Source: Armatimonadota bacterium
Lineage (GTDB): Bacteria > Armatimonadota > Fimbriimonadia > Fimbriimonadales > Fimbriimonadaceae
NCBI GenBank assembly: GCA_023392285.1
Contig: JAEVZK010000086.1
Location: forward strand, 1-19,857
Length of the DNA: 19,857 nt
Direction: 5' to 3'
Shown: one piece after another, positions 14,222 through 19,857 of the stretch
Layout: each line of letters opens with the position of its first letter
How positions within the stretch are numbered: the first letter of the stretch is position 1
Position numbers and translations under genes: made by a program
Notes under the pieces: generated by a model
What the model was told of the DNA's origin: nothing
The model's database searches: none
Seen by the model: the letters and a program-made list of their open reading frames with translations, nothing else

Positions 14222-15055
14222 GCACTTCTTTGGTTGACAGCGGCTGCACTCAGTCGACAGTGGGGAACAATCGGCACGTTTACCACGGTTGCCGACAAGC
14301 GCATCAATGAATCGTCGGGAGTCGGAGCCAGCGTTCTGCGACCAGGACACCTTTTCACCCACAATGATAGCGGGGACTCAGCTCGGTTTTTCGAATTTGA
14401 CTCTCAAGGCAAAGTCGAGGCGGAGTACCGGGTTTCAAATGCTCAAGCCTTCGACTGGGAGGACATGGAAATCTGTGAAATTGGGGCGAAATCGTACGTG
14501 TATCTCGCCGACATTGGCGACAATGGAGGTATCCGAAAGCAAGTCGTGGTTTACCGAGTTCCCGAGCCTCTTGCCGGGTCGAGGACGATTTCCGCTGACC
14601 TGACGATTCGCTTGACTTATCCGGACAAGCCACATAACGCAGAGGCTCTTGTCGTCGAGCCGGGAACGGGCAATTTGACGATCATCACCAAGACCAGTAA
14701 AGGCCCGAGCCAGATCTTTTGGCTCGCCGCTCCGCGTAAGAGCGGGACTTTCAGATTGAAGCAAATCGGGACCTTGCAGATAGACTCCTTCATCGACCAA
14801 GGCAAGTTGATCACGTCCGCTTCGGCAGCCCCGGATGGAAAGCACGTTGCCGTCCGCACATACTTCGGCACGCAGGAATTCGCCGTGAACAAATCGTTCA
14901 ACGACTGGTTCAGGTCAAAACCGCTCTCCGTACCGACGAGCTTCCAGGGGCAAGCCGAGGCCATCTGCTATTCGCGAGATGGAAGAAGCCTGATTTCGAC
15001 CGCGGAAGGATCTCCTTGCTCAGTTTTCATGGGAAAATTGCGGGGCGAGAAATAG
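14213..15055 (+). CDS. Exported beta-propeller-like protein of unknown function
   Basis: The 280-residue product has a short hydrophobic N-terminus (MMTALLWLTAAALS) that could be a signal peptide. It then shows beta-strand repeats typical of an incomplete propeller. Recognisable phrases are INESSGVGAS (about 31-40), LFTHNDSGDSARFFEFD (47-63), FDWEDMEI, YLADIGDNG and VVYRVPEP. These are the hallmarks of a widespread unnamed family of secreted proteins in actinobacteria and planctomycetes (NESSG...HNDSGD...DWED...GDIGDN). The conserved Asp/Asn clusters suggest metal binding, which is inference. Two ATGs lie side by side at 14213 and 14216 inside an inverted repeat, and no Shine-Dalgarno is present. 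No terminator is evident after the stop. Confidence 0.75.
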   Translation: MMTALLWLTAAALSRQWGTIGTFTTVADKRINESSGVGASVLRPGHLFTHNDSGDSARFFEFDSQGKVEAEYRVSNAQAFDWEDMEICEIGAKSYVYLADIGDNGGIRKQVVVYRVPEPLAGSRTISADLTIRLTYPDKPHNAEALVVEPGTGNLTIITKTSKGPSQIFWLAAPRKSGTFRLKQIGTLQIDSFIDQGKLITSASAAPDGKHVAVRTYFGTQEFAVNKSFNDWFRSKPLSVPTSFQGQAEAICYSRDGRSLISTAEGSPCSVFMGKLRGEK

Positions 15056-15154
15056 CCACAAATTTTTGAGGCTCCTGATAAAAACACCTAAAGACGAAGC
15101 AAAACCCGTCCGAGAATCAAACATTGTGCGCCAAGGTGCGCAATTGACAAGTTC

Positions 15155-15185
15155 TTGACAAATTATTGTGCGGGTCGGTTATACT
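15155..15185 (+). promoter_or_regulatory. Promoter of the 3D-domain gene
   Basis: A perfect -35 TTGACA (15155-15160) and a good -10 TATACT (15180-15185), with a 19-bp spacer (18 if TTATAC is used). A second TTGACA lies one helical turn upstream (15144-15149). The promoter predicts a 5' leader of about 26-28 nt and a ribosome site AGGAGG before the ATG at 15219, so the longer frame from the GTG at 15168 is unlikely to be translated. Confidence 0.65.
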
Positions 15186-15218
15186 CGCACTTCGCAGCCA
15201 GGCAAGAGGAGGTTCCAA

Positions 15219-15872
15219 ATGCGTAACTGCTCACTACGAGTGAGTATCGGTCTGCTTTTTTTACTGCTCGTCCTTCCGGCGTTTGCAGCTAAGAAAAAGC
15301 AAGACGACACTAAAAAACAGGAAGAGATTCGGATCGAAAAGAAAACGATTGAGCCGAGTGTCTCCTATGAGTTCAGCCGTTCGGTTGGACGAGGTCGCTT
15401 AGTCAAGGCCCATGATGGGAAACCTGGACAAGTCAAGCGAACCTATCGAATTATTTATCGTGACGGCAAGCCCGTCGGTAAGGAGCTGATCAAGGAAGAA
15501 CGCACCGAGCCAACCGACACACTGTTCCTGATGGGTAAGTCTGGCTTCCAAACCAGTCGACACTCGTTTGGTCGATCGAAGGTGCTCACAATGGTCGCAA
15601 CCGCATATACCAACAGCCCTTATGAAAATGGCGGAAGTGGCCGAACTGCAATGGGATACCGTGCAGATTATGGGCATGTCGCAGTCGATCCAAGAGTGAT
15701 TCCTCTCGGGACCCGCGTTTACGTTGAAGGCTACGGATTCGCCATTGCGAGCGACACCGGTGGAGCCATCAAAGGCAATCGCATCGATCTCTGCGTCGGC
15801 TCCTCGAATTCGGCGGCCATGCAGTGGGGAAGGCGAAAGGTTAAAGTTCACGTCCTATCCGGCCGAGACTAA
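15219..15872 (+). CDS. Exported G5-like/3D-domain protein (cell-wall or peptidoglycan related)
   Basis: The ATG at 15219 follows AGGAGG at a 6-bp spacing. It opens on a clear signal peptide (MRNCSLRV, then GLLFLLLVLPAFA, cleavage near residues 23-24). The mature protein begins with a Lys/Asp/Gln-rich segment. Residues 45-107 resemble a G5 domain: DGKPGQVKRTYRIIYRDGK then KEERTEPTD. Residues 122-213 are a 3D domain with its three aspartates, D157 (AVDPRVIPLG), D179 (ASDTGGAIKG) and D190 (RIDL). The same order is found in YabE/YuiC-type and Rpf-like proteins that act on peptidoglycan, where the 3D fold resembles the MltA lytic transglycosylase core. A cell-wall role is inferred from this. The stop lies 11 bp before a hairpin that runs into rsmA. 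Confidence 0.88.
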   Translation: MRNCSLRVSIGLLFLLLVLPAFAAKKKQDDTKKQEEIRIEKKTIEPSVSYEFSRSVGRGRLVKAHDGKPGQVKRTYRIIYRDGKPVGKELIKEERTEPTDTLFLMGKSGFQTSRHSFGRSKVLTMVATAYTNSPYENGGSGRTAMGYRADYGHVAVDPRVIPLGTRVYVEGYGFAIASDTGGAIKGNRIDLCVGSSNSAAMQWGRRKVKVHVLSGRD

Positions 15873-15882
15873 CTCAACCCAA

Positions 15883-15917
15883 AGAGCTCGTGGCGTTTCT
15901 CAAACGCCACGGGCTTT
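15883..15917 (+). terminator. Hairpin enclosing the rsmA start codon, terminator-like
   Basis: Bases 15883-15898 and 15902-15917 form a 16-bp stem around the loop CTC. Ten central pairs are perfect Watson-Crick and two outer pairs are G-U. The left side is A-rich and the right side reads CTTTCT, giving the look of an intrinsic terminator for the 3D gene, but the T-run is weak. The GTG at 15890-15892 is buried in the stem. It may act as a terminator, as a translational gate on rsmA, or as both. Confidence 0.6.
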
Positions 15918-16666
15918 CTCCATCTAAGGGCCTCGGCCAGCACTTCCTCTCTTCTTCTAAGGTCGTTTCTCGAATCGCAGATCGATTTGAAGGTTTTGCG
16001 GGCCTCCTGGAAATCGGGCCCGGCCCGGGGGTTCTGTCTCAGGGCCTCTCTGAGCGAGTTGAGGACTTCGTCGCAATTGAGCTCGACGTTCGCATGAGAG
16101 CAATGCTCGCTGAATCAGCGCCGCGCGTTCGACTCGTCGTCGGAGACGCTCTTCAGGTTGATTTCGATCAAATTCTCGAGAGTTTGCCGGAGCCTCGCGG
16201 AGTGGTGTCCAACCTTCCTTACTACATCACCGGTCCTCTTTTGCAGAAGATAGCGGAGGCGAGAGAATCGTGGTCTAAGGCTGTTCTCATGATGCAAAAG
16301 GAGGTCGGCGTTCGGATTTTAGCCGCACCGGGATCAAGAGAACGAGGTTCGCTCTCAGTCTATTTGCAAGCCCTGTTTGAGGTTAACAAGGTCTGTGACG
16401 TGCCCGCAGGAGCGTTCTTGCCCCCTCCCAAAGTCGACAGCGTTGTCCTTGAATTGGTGCCTCGTGCCGTGAGCTATTCGGAAGAATTTTTTGCGTTCGT
16501 GCGCGGCGGATTTAAGCAGCCACGAAAGACCTTGGCGAACAACTTGGCCGCCATGGGTTACAAACGCTCGCTGGTCGTCGAAGCGAAGCTAGATGAGCTT
16601 ATTCGACCTCAATCGCTGTCTCTGTCGGAGTGGGAAGAAATATTTAGAGGCTCTCAGAACAGCTAG
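15890..16666 (+). CDS. rsmA: 16S rRNA dimethyladenosine transferase RsmA
   Basis: The 258-residue product is a complete KsgA/RsmA methyltransferase. It has GQHFL at 16-20, the SAM loop E41-IGPGPG, E64 in VAIELD, D86 in GDAL, and the catalytic NLPYY at 108-112. The C-terminal helical domain includes the typical PPPKVDS. The enzyme dimethylates two adjacent adenines near the 3' end of 16S rRNA during 30S maturation; its loss gives kasugamycin resistance. The GTG start at 15890 is supported because FLKRHGLSPSKGLGQHFL aligns with the usual N-terminus of longer family members. It has only a weak AAAGAG upstream. The start lies within a strong hairpin. The TAG stop overlaps the convergent gene by 4 bp (16663-16666). 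Confidence 0.97.
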   Translation: MAFLKRHGLSPSKGLGQHFLSSSKVVSRIADRFEGFAGLLEIGPGPGVLSQGLSERVEDFVAIELDVRMRAMLAESAPRVRLVVGDALQVDFDQILESLPEPRGVVSNLPYYITGPLLQKIAEARESWSKAVLMMQKEVGVRILAAPGSRERGSLSVYLQALFEVNKVCDVPAGAFLPPPKVDSVVLELVPRAVSYSEEFFAFVRGGFKQPRKTLANNLAAMGYKRSLVVEAKLDELIRPQSLSLSEWEEIFRGSQNS

Positions 16667-17226
16667 GAATGCCTCGTGGCATCCGCTTTGAAGAGGGAAG
16701 GGGACAAGGCCTGTATGGCGGCAACCGTCTCCTCGATGCTTCCAGAATTGTCGATCACGGCCCAACCAGAATCACTGATAGGTTCGTTCTGGTAGAGTCG
16801 GTTCAACTTCGTAATCGTCTTGATCAGGATTTCCGGCTCGAACCACTTGCCCCCACGACTTGCATTTCGATGAAGGTTGAGATCAAGGGAGCAAACGATT
16901 GCCAGCTTCACGACAGCCCTTCCCGCAAAGCGCTGTTGGACGAGTTGATCGAGCGTTGGTGGCCCTTGACAATGGTCGATTGCCACCGCAAACCCAGCAT
17001 CTTGGTATCGAATCGCCAGATCAGCAGCCGCTTCCTCGGCCAGGGTGAATTGGCGCGTGGTTTCCTCTGACCACTGGATCGGATGGGCGATGCCCTTTAC
17101 AACCCATTCCCGTAGATCGTCAACGGGAATGTGCAGTCCCCGCTCAAAGTTTTGAAGCAGCGCACGGCTGATGGTAGTCTTACCGGCGGCGGGTGGGCCA
17201 GAGACAACAAAGATTGGCGACTGCAT
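16663..17226 (-). CDS. P-loop kinase-like ATPase of unknown substrate
   Basis: The 187-residue product has a textbook Walker A, GPPAAGKTT at 10-18, in a single small nucleotide-kinase fold (AAA_33/zeta-toxin/shikimate-kinase-like). Other features are VDDLREWV (about 35-42), which may hold the substrate or Mg2+ aspartates, an Asp-His pair in VAIDHCQGPP (about 81-90), and a lid-like basic segment RNASRGGKW. It probably phosphorylates a small molecule or polar group; the substrate cannot be told. There is no antitoxin-like partner next to it, so a toxin role has no support here. A GATAAT -10-like hexamer at 17241-17246 predicts a short leader of about 7 nt; there is no Shine-Dalgarno. The stop overlaps that of rsmA. 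Confidence 0.8.
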   Translation of the reverse strand: MQSPIFVVSGPPAAGKTTISRALLQNFERGLHIPVDDLREWVVKGIAHPIQWSEETTRQFTLAEEAAADLAIRYQDAGFAVAIDHCQGPPTLDQLVQQRFAGRAVVKLAIVCSLDLNLHRNASRGGKWFEPEILIKTITKLNRLYQNEPISDSGWAVIDNSGSIEETVAAIQALSPSLFKADATRHS

Positions 17227-17300
17227 AACTCTGAAAATGGATTATCGCAGGTTCGCAGAAACTTTGGGTCACCTGTCCACCGTTGAAAGGAAAGGCTACT

Positions 17301-19511
17301 TTGCCTCGCTTCGTTATGTCTGCTAATAAGTTTCTCCCGATTGTCACGCTACTGGCTGTCAGCTCAAGTTTCGTCGTTGCTCAGGATCTGCCCAAGATGA
17401 ACGGCATATCGTTCGAGCGGTTCTACCAGTATCCGCTCATCAACGGACGGTCACCCTCCAACCCTCAAATGTCTCCAGACGGATCCAAGATTGTGTTTGG
17501 CTGGAACAAGACTGGTGATCGGAAGCTGGATATCTGGGAGATGGACTTTCCCAACGGAACTCCACGGATGATCCTGAAGAGCGACTCGATTGCCGATTTG
17601 CCGCGACAGGACGACACAAGAGACGAATTGGCGAAGAAGGAGCAGCTTCTATACGATCCCGGTGCCGGCGGTTACAAGTGGTCTCCAGATGGGAAGGAGA
17701 TCTCGTTCAGTTACAAAGGACGAGTATGGATCATGAAGCCGGACGGCTCTGACCTGGAAGCGCTCTACGACTCAAACGAGGGCATCGGAAGCATCGATTA
17801 CAGCCCCGATGGCCGGTACCTGAGCTACAAGAGAGGTGCCAACCTCTACCGAATGGAACGGAGCACTAGGCGTGTCAAGCAGTTGACCTTCCTCAGTAAA
17901 CCGAACACCGACATCGACGGCTATGAATGGTCCCCAGATTCGAAGAACATCGTCGTAAGCTGGTCCGACTCGAGCAAGACCGGAAAGCACGTGATGATGG
18001 ACTTCAGCAAGGATCGCGCCACCGTTATCAACATTCAGCGCGAGTGGAATGGCGATCAAGACATTAATCAGCAAGTAGGAATTATTCCCGCAGATGGCGG
18101 CCTGATCAAATTTGTCGAGGGAATGCCCACCTACCGATGGATGAAAAGTCTGACGTGGTCTCCAGACAGCAAGTCCTTGGCGATCGGATGGATCAAGGAC
18201 GACTTCAAGGAATACACGATTACCGTCGTAAACGCAGATGGGCTGAAGAAGACCGAGGCCTATCACGAGGTTGCTCCAAAGAACTATATTCCAGACTGGC
18301 GGCCGCTCGTCTGGACACGAGACTCCAAACACATCGTCTTCGGCACTGATATTATCGATAAAAAGTTTGCCTTCCGTTCGGTCATGCAGATCGATCCAGA
18401 TGGTTCGAATCTTAAGCCTCTCTTCGCGAAAAATTTTGATGTCGCCAGCCTCATGCGCCCGAAAGACAGCGATCGGCTCGTGATGACTACGCTCAGCCAC
18501 TCGCCTCTTTCCGCAGAAATCATGATCCTCGAGCCGGATGGCAGCACAACCGAGCACGTCGTCATGCCAAACGGATTCTCTGTAGGAAAGGATTTCGACG
18601 AGACAAATAGCCCCCTCGTCAGCGACGATGGCAAGCAGATGGCGACGATGGCGAGCAACCGGATGATCAATCCCGAACTCTACGCAGTCGAGCCGGTCAC
18701 TAAGCGTCTAACCACCAGCCAGCTCCCGGAGTTTGACAAGATCAAGTGGGCGAACTTCAAGGAAGTCACGTTCCAAGCGCCGGATGGAGCAACCATTCAT
18801 GGGATTCTGATCACAAAGCCGGGCCTCGACATGAAGAAGAAGCACCCGGCCTTCGTCTCGAACATCTACGCAAACAGCGGCAAAGATGCCTGGGGTGGCT
18901 TCATGGAAAATTATGCGGCCATGCAACTTGATATGGTGGTGCTGGTGGTGGACTTTCGCGCGAGCTGGGGATATGGCGGGGAATTTAATAGCGGCTACTA
19001 CCAGAAAATGGGTCTGATCGACGTCGATGAGGCGGTCGCCGCCCATAAATTCCTTGCCGACTTGCCTTACGTTCGCAGCGACCGCATCGGCATCTGGGGA
19101 TGGAGCTATGGTGGCTATTTGACTCTTATGACCCTCCTCACCAAGCCCGGCGTCTACGATACAGGCGTCGCAGTGGCCGCAGTCAGTGACTGGAAGAGCT
19201 ACAACGAGTGGTATACGCGGCGGCGACTTGGCCTCGTCAAAGATGACAAGGACAAGCTGTTCGAGAAAACCTCGCCGATCACATACGCCGCGGGATTAAA
19301 GGACAACCTTCTGATGATTCACGGCATGCTAGACGATAACGTGCTTTTCCAGGATGACGCCAGAATGGTGCAGCGCTTTATCGACAATGATAAATTCGTG
19401 GACGTCATGTACTATCCGCGGGACGATCACAGCATTGGCAAGGATACGAGTCGGCCGCACGTGTTCACCACGATCATGCGCTACCTTTGGGATAAGTTGA
19501 GCAGACCGTAG
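17301..19511 (+). CDS. Exported S9-family prolyl oligopeptidase-like serine peptidase
   Basis: From the TTG at 17301 the product is 736 aa. It has a signal peptide (FLPIVTLLAVSSSFVVAQ), an N-terminal beta-propeller with TolB/DPP4-type blades (WSPDGK, YSPDGRY, WSPDSKN, WSPDSKS), and a C-terminal alpha/beta-hydrolase domain. The catalytic triad is visible: Ser in GWSYGGY (codon 19104-19106), Asp within HGMLDDNV (19332-19337) and His in RDDHSIG. This is the DPP4/acylaminoacyl-peptidase type, cleaving short peptides, often after proline, outside the cytoplasm. Three starts are in frame: TTG 17283, TTG 17301 (GGAAAGG 5 bp upstream) and ATG 17316. All but the first give a clean signal peptide. No terminator with a T-run follows. 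Confidence 0.93.
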   Translation: MPRFVMSANKFLPIVTLLAVSSSFVVAQDLPKMNGISFERFYQYPLINGRSPSNPQMSPDGSKIVFGWNKTGDRKLDIWEMDFPNGTPRMILKSDSIADLPRQDDTRDELAKKEQLLYDPGAGGYKWSPDGKEISFSYKGRVWIMKPDGSDLEALYDSNEGIGSIDYSPDGRYLSYKRGANLYRMERSTRRVKQLTFLSKPNTDIDGYEWSPDSKNIVVSWSDSSKTGKHVMMDFSKDRATVINIQREWNGDQDINQQVGIIPADGGLIKFVEGMPTYRWMKSLTWSPDSKSLAIGWIKDDFKEYTITVVNADGLKKTEAYHEVAPKNYIPDWRPLVWTRDSKHIVFGTDIIDKKFAFRSVMQIDPDGSNLKPLFAKNFDVASLMRPKDSDRLVMTTLSHSPLSAEIMILEPDGSTTEHVVMPNGFSVGKDFDETNSPLVSDDGKQMATMASNRMINPELYAVEPVTKRLTTSQLPEFDKIKWANFKEVTFQAPDGATIHGILITKPGLDMKKKHPAFVSNIYANSGKDAWGGFMENYAAMQLDMVVLVVDFRASWGYGGEFNSGYYQKMGLIDVDEAVAAHKFLADLPYVRSDRIGIWGWSYGGYLTLMTLLTKPGVYDTGVAVAAVSDWKSYNEWYTRRRLGLVKDDKDKLFEKTSPITYAAGLKDNLLMIHGMLDDNVLFQDDARMVQRFIDNDKFVDVMYYPRDDHSIGKDTSRPHVFTTIMRYLWDKLSRP

Positions 19512-19533
19512 CTATCGCTAACGCGCTAGCCGG

Positions 19534-19575
19534 CGACTACAAACTGCCGACTACCGACTGGCAACTGTGGACTGC
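19534..19575 (+). repeat. Six degenerate 7-bp tandem repeats
   Basis: Six consecutive heptamers share an invariant ACT at positions 3-5: CGACTAC, AAACTGC, CGACTAC, CGACTGG, CAACTGT, GGACTGC. Two copies are identical. The array lies in the short gap between the S9 peptidase stop and the 3' end of the convergent small frame. Confidence 0.8.
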
Positions 19576-19590
19576 GGAGCTCACTTTGCC

Positions 19591-19731
19591 TCAGTTTGGC
19601 GGGTAGTTTCTGGGATAATTTGCCTGCCCGCCTGGGTTCTGGCCCTGATTTGAGCCGTGCCAAGCTCGCCACTGGTTTACTTCACGCTCGATCGGCCATT
19701 CAGAGAAGGCGAAAGCGACCATGATGATCAT
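19591..19731 (-). CDS. Small membrane-anchored frame abutting an IS end
   Basis: A minus-strand frame that reads like real protein. It starts with a short hydrophobic run (MIIMVAFAFSEW), then PIEREVNQWRAWHGSN, then a Gln/Asn/Gly/Pro-rich tail ending YPPN, 46 aa in all. The frame crosses the IS boundary at 19731 and is also open from a GTG at 19755 inside the IS end, giving 54 aa. The simplest reading is the C-terminal remnant of a host gene interrupted by the IS. Alternatively it is an intact short gene whose start now lies at the junction. I recognise no family. Confidence 0.45.
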   Translation of the reverse strand: MIIMVAFAFSEWPIEREVNQWRAWHGSNQGQNPGGQANYPRNYPPN

Positions 19732-19857
19732 GACTAGTCCCCATTTCTGGTCCACCCTAGACCCCTAGGATCGCCTCCTGTTGTTCTTCTGTTTGCATAA
19801 GCAATCCCTGCTTGAATTTCGCGGGGGTCAGTCCCCCCAGTCCAAGATGAGGCCGCT
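19731..19857 (-). mobile_element. End of an IS3-type insertion sequence
   Basis: The element begins at 19731 with TGACTAGTCCCCATTTCTGG, followed by TCCACC. The TGA...CCCC...CTGGTCCAC layout is what I expect of IS3-family terminal inverted repeats, which begin 5'-TG. The transposase stop lies 26 bp inside the end. The other end is beyond the window, so the target duplication cannot be read. Confidence 0.65.
19757..19857 (-). CDS. IS3-type transposase (DDE/integrase core), C-terminal 32 residues only
   Basis: Reading inward from the right edge gives RPHLGLGGLTPAKF, closely matching the RPHSxLGGLTPxEF signature at the C-terminus of IS3-family OrfB transposases. It is followed by an 18-residue tail ending in TAG at 19757-19759. 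The catalytic DDE residues are outside the window, so activity cannot be judged. The enzyme would move the element by a copy-out paste-in route; this is known of the family. Confidence 0.75.
   Translation of the reverse strand, partial: RPHLGLGGLTPAKFKQGLLMQTEEQQEAILGV

Noticed and set aside
15168..15218. Upstream extension of the 3D-domain gene from the GTG at 15168
   Set aside because: The extension runs through the -10 element and the Shine-Dalgarno; the ATG at 15219 has an ideal ribosome site and opens directly on the signal peptide.
16663..17226. P-loop protein as a zeta-type toxin
   Set aside because: The Walker A motif alone does not show this, and no antitoxin-sized gene is adjacent; its neighbours are housekeeping genes.
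17772..18557. Minus-strand frame of 261 codons inside the S9 peptidase gene
   Set aside because: Antisense to WSPDG propeller blades of a clearly real gene; no start context or family pattern.
19512..19530. Short GCTA/TAGC inverted repeat after the S9 peptidase as a terminator
   Set aside because: Only four pairs, no T-run, and weak stem; below what would be expected of a terminator.
1..19857. Defence island, prophage, CRISPR array or biosynthetic cluster
   Set aside because: No repeats-with-spacers, phage structural genes, nucleases, methylases or biosynthetic enzymes are seen; the genes are housekeeping, signalling or secreted enzymes, apart from one IS end.

Overview
The window is about 19.9 kb of bacterial chromosome with moderate G+C, tightly packed genes on both strands and few Shine-Dalgarno sequences. 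Its best taxonomic anchor is rpoC. The beta' protein is long (1573 aa), has both zinc sites, and carries a lineage-type insertion just after the trigger loop. Together with the mix of uncharacterised secreted proteins, M1 and S9 peptidases and a G5-like/3D-domain protein, this suggests a Gram-negative-like lineage near Armatimonadota (Fimbriimonadia-like). That placement is inference, not proof.

Layout. 1-266: start of an FmdB-type zinc-ribbon gene (minus, cut by the window edge). 357-1519: a TerC-family membrane protein converging on an unknown membrane protein. 1592-2997: a coiled-coil zinc-ribbon protein followed by a lipoprotein. 2994-6025 (minus): a membrane PAS histidine kinase and an HD-GYP response regulator in a coupled two-gene operon, which probably turns a membrane signal into cyclic-di-GMP breakdown. 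6026-6243: a control region holding two good palindromes. 6244-10965: rpoC, with no rpoB in front of it, closed by a strong intrinsic terminator. 11008-11626: small, apparently decayed reading frames. 11707-13857: a secreted M1 aminopeptidase. 13794-14144 (minus): a small membrane protein. 14213-15055: a secreted propeller-like protein. 15219-15872: an exported G5-like/3D protein. 15890-16666: rsmA (ksgA). 16663-17226 (minus): a P-loop kinase-like protein. 17301-19511: an exported S9 prolyl-oligopeptidase-type enzyme. 19534-19575: a degenerate heptamer tandem repeat. 19591-19857 (minus): a small reading frame that abuts the end of an IS3-type insertion sequence, whose transposase runs off the right edge.

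No CRISPR array, tRNA, rRNA or recognisable defence system was seen. The most unusual points are: rpoC separated from rpoB behind a palindrome-rich leader; a 16-bp hairpin that encloses the rsmA start codon; three convergent gene pairs that each overlap by exactly 4 bp; a histidine-rich membrane sensor domain on the kinase; and an IS3-type end that forms the start codon of a neighbouring frame.
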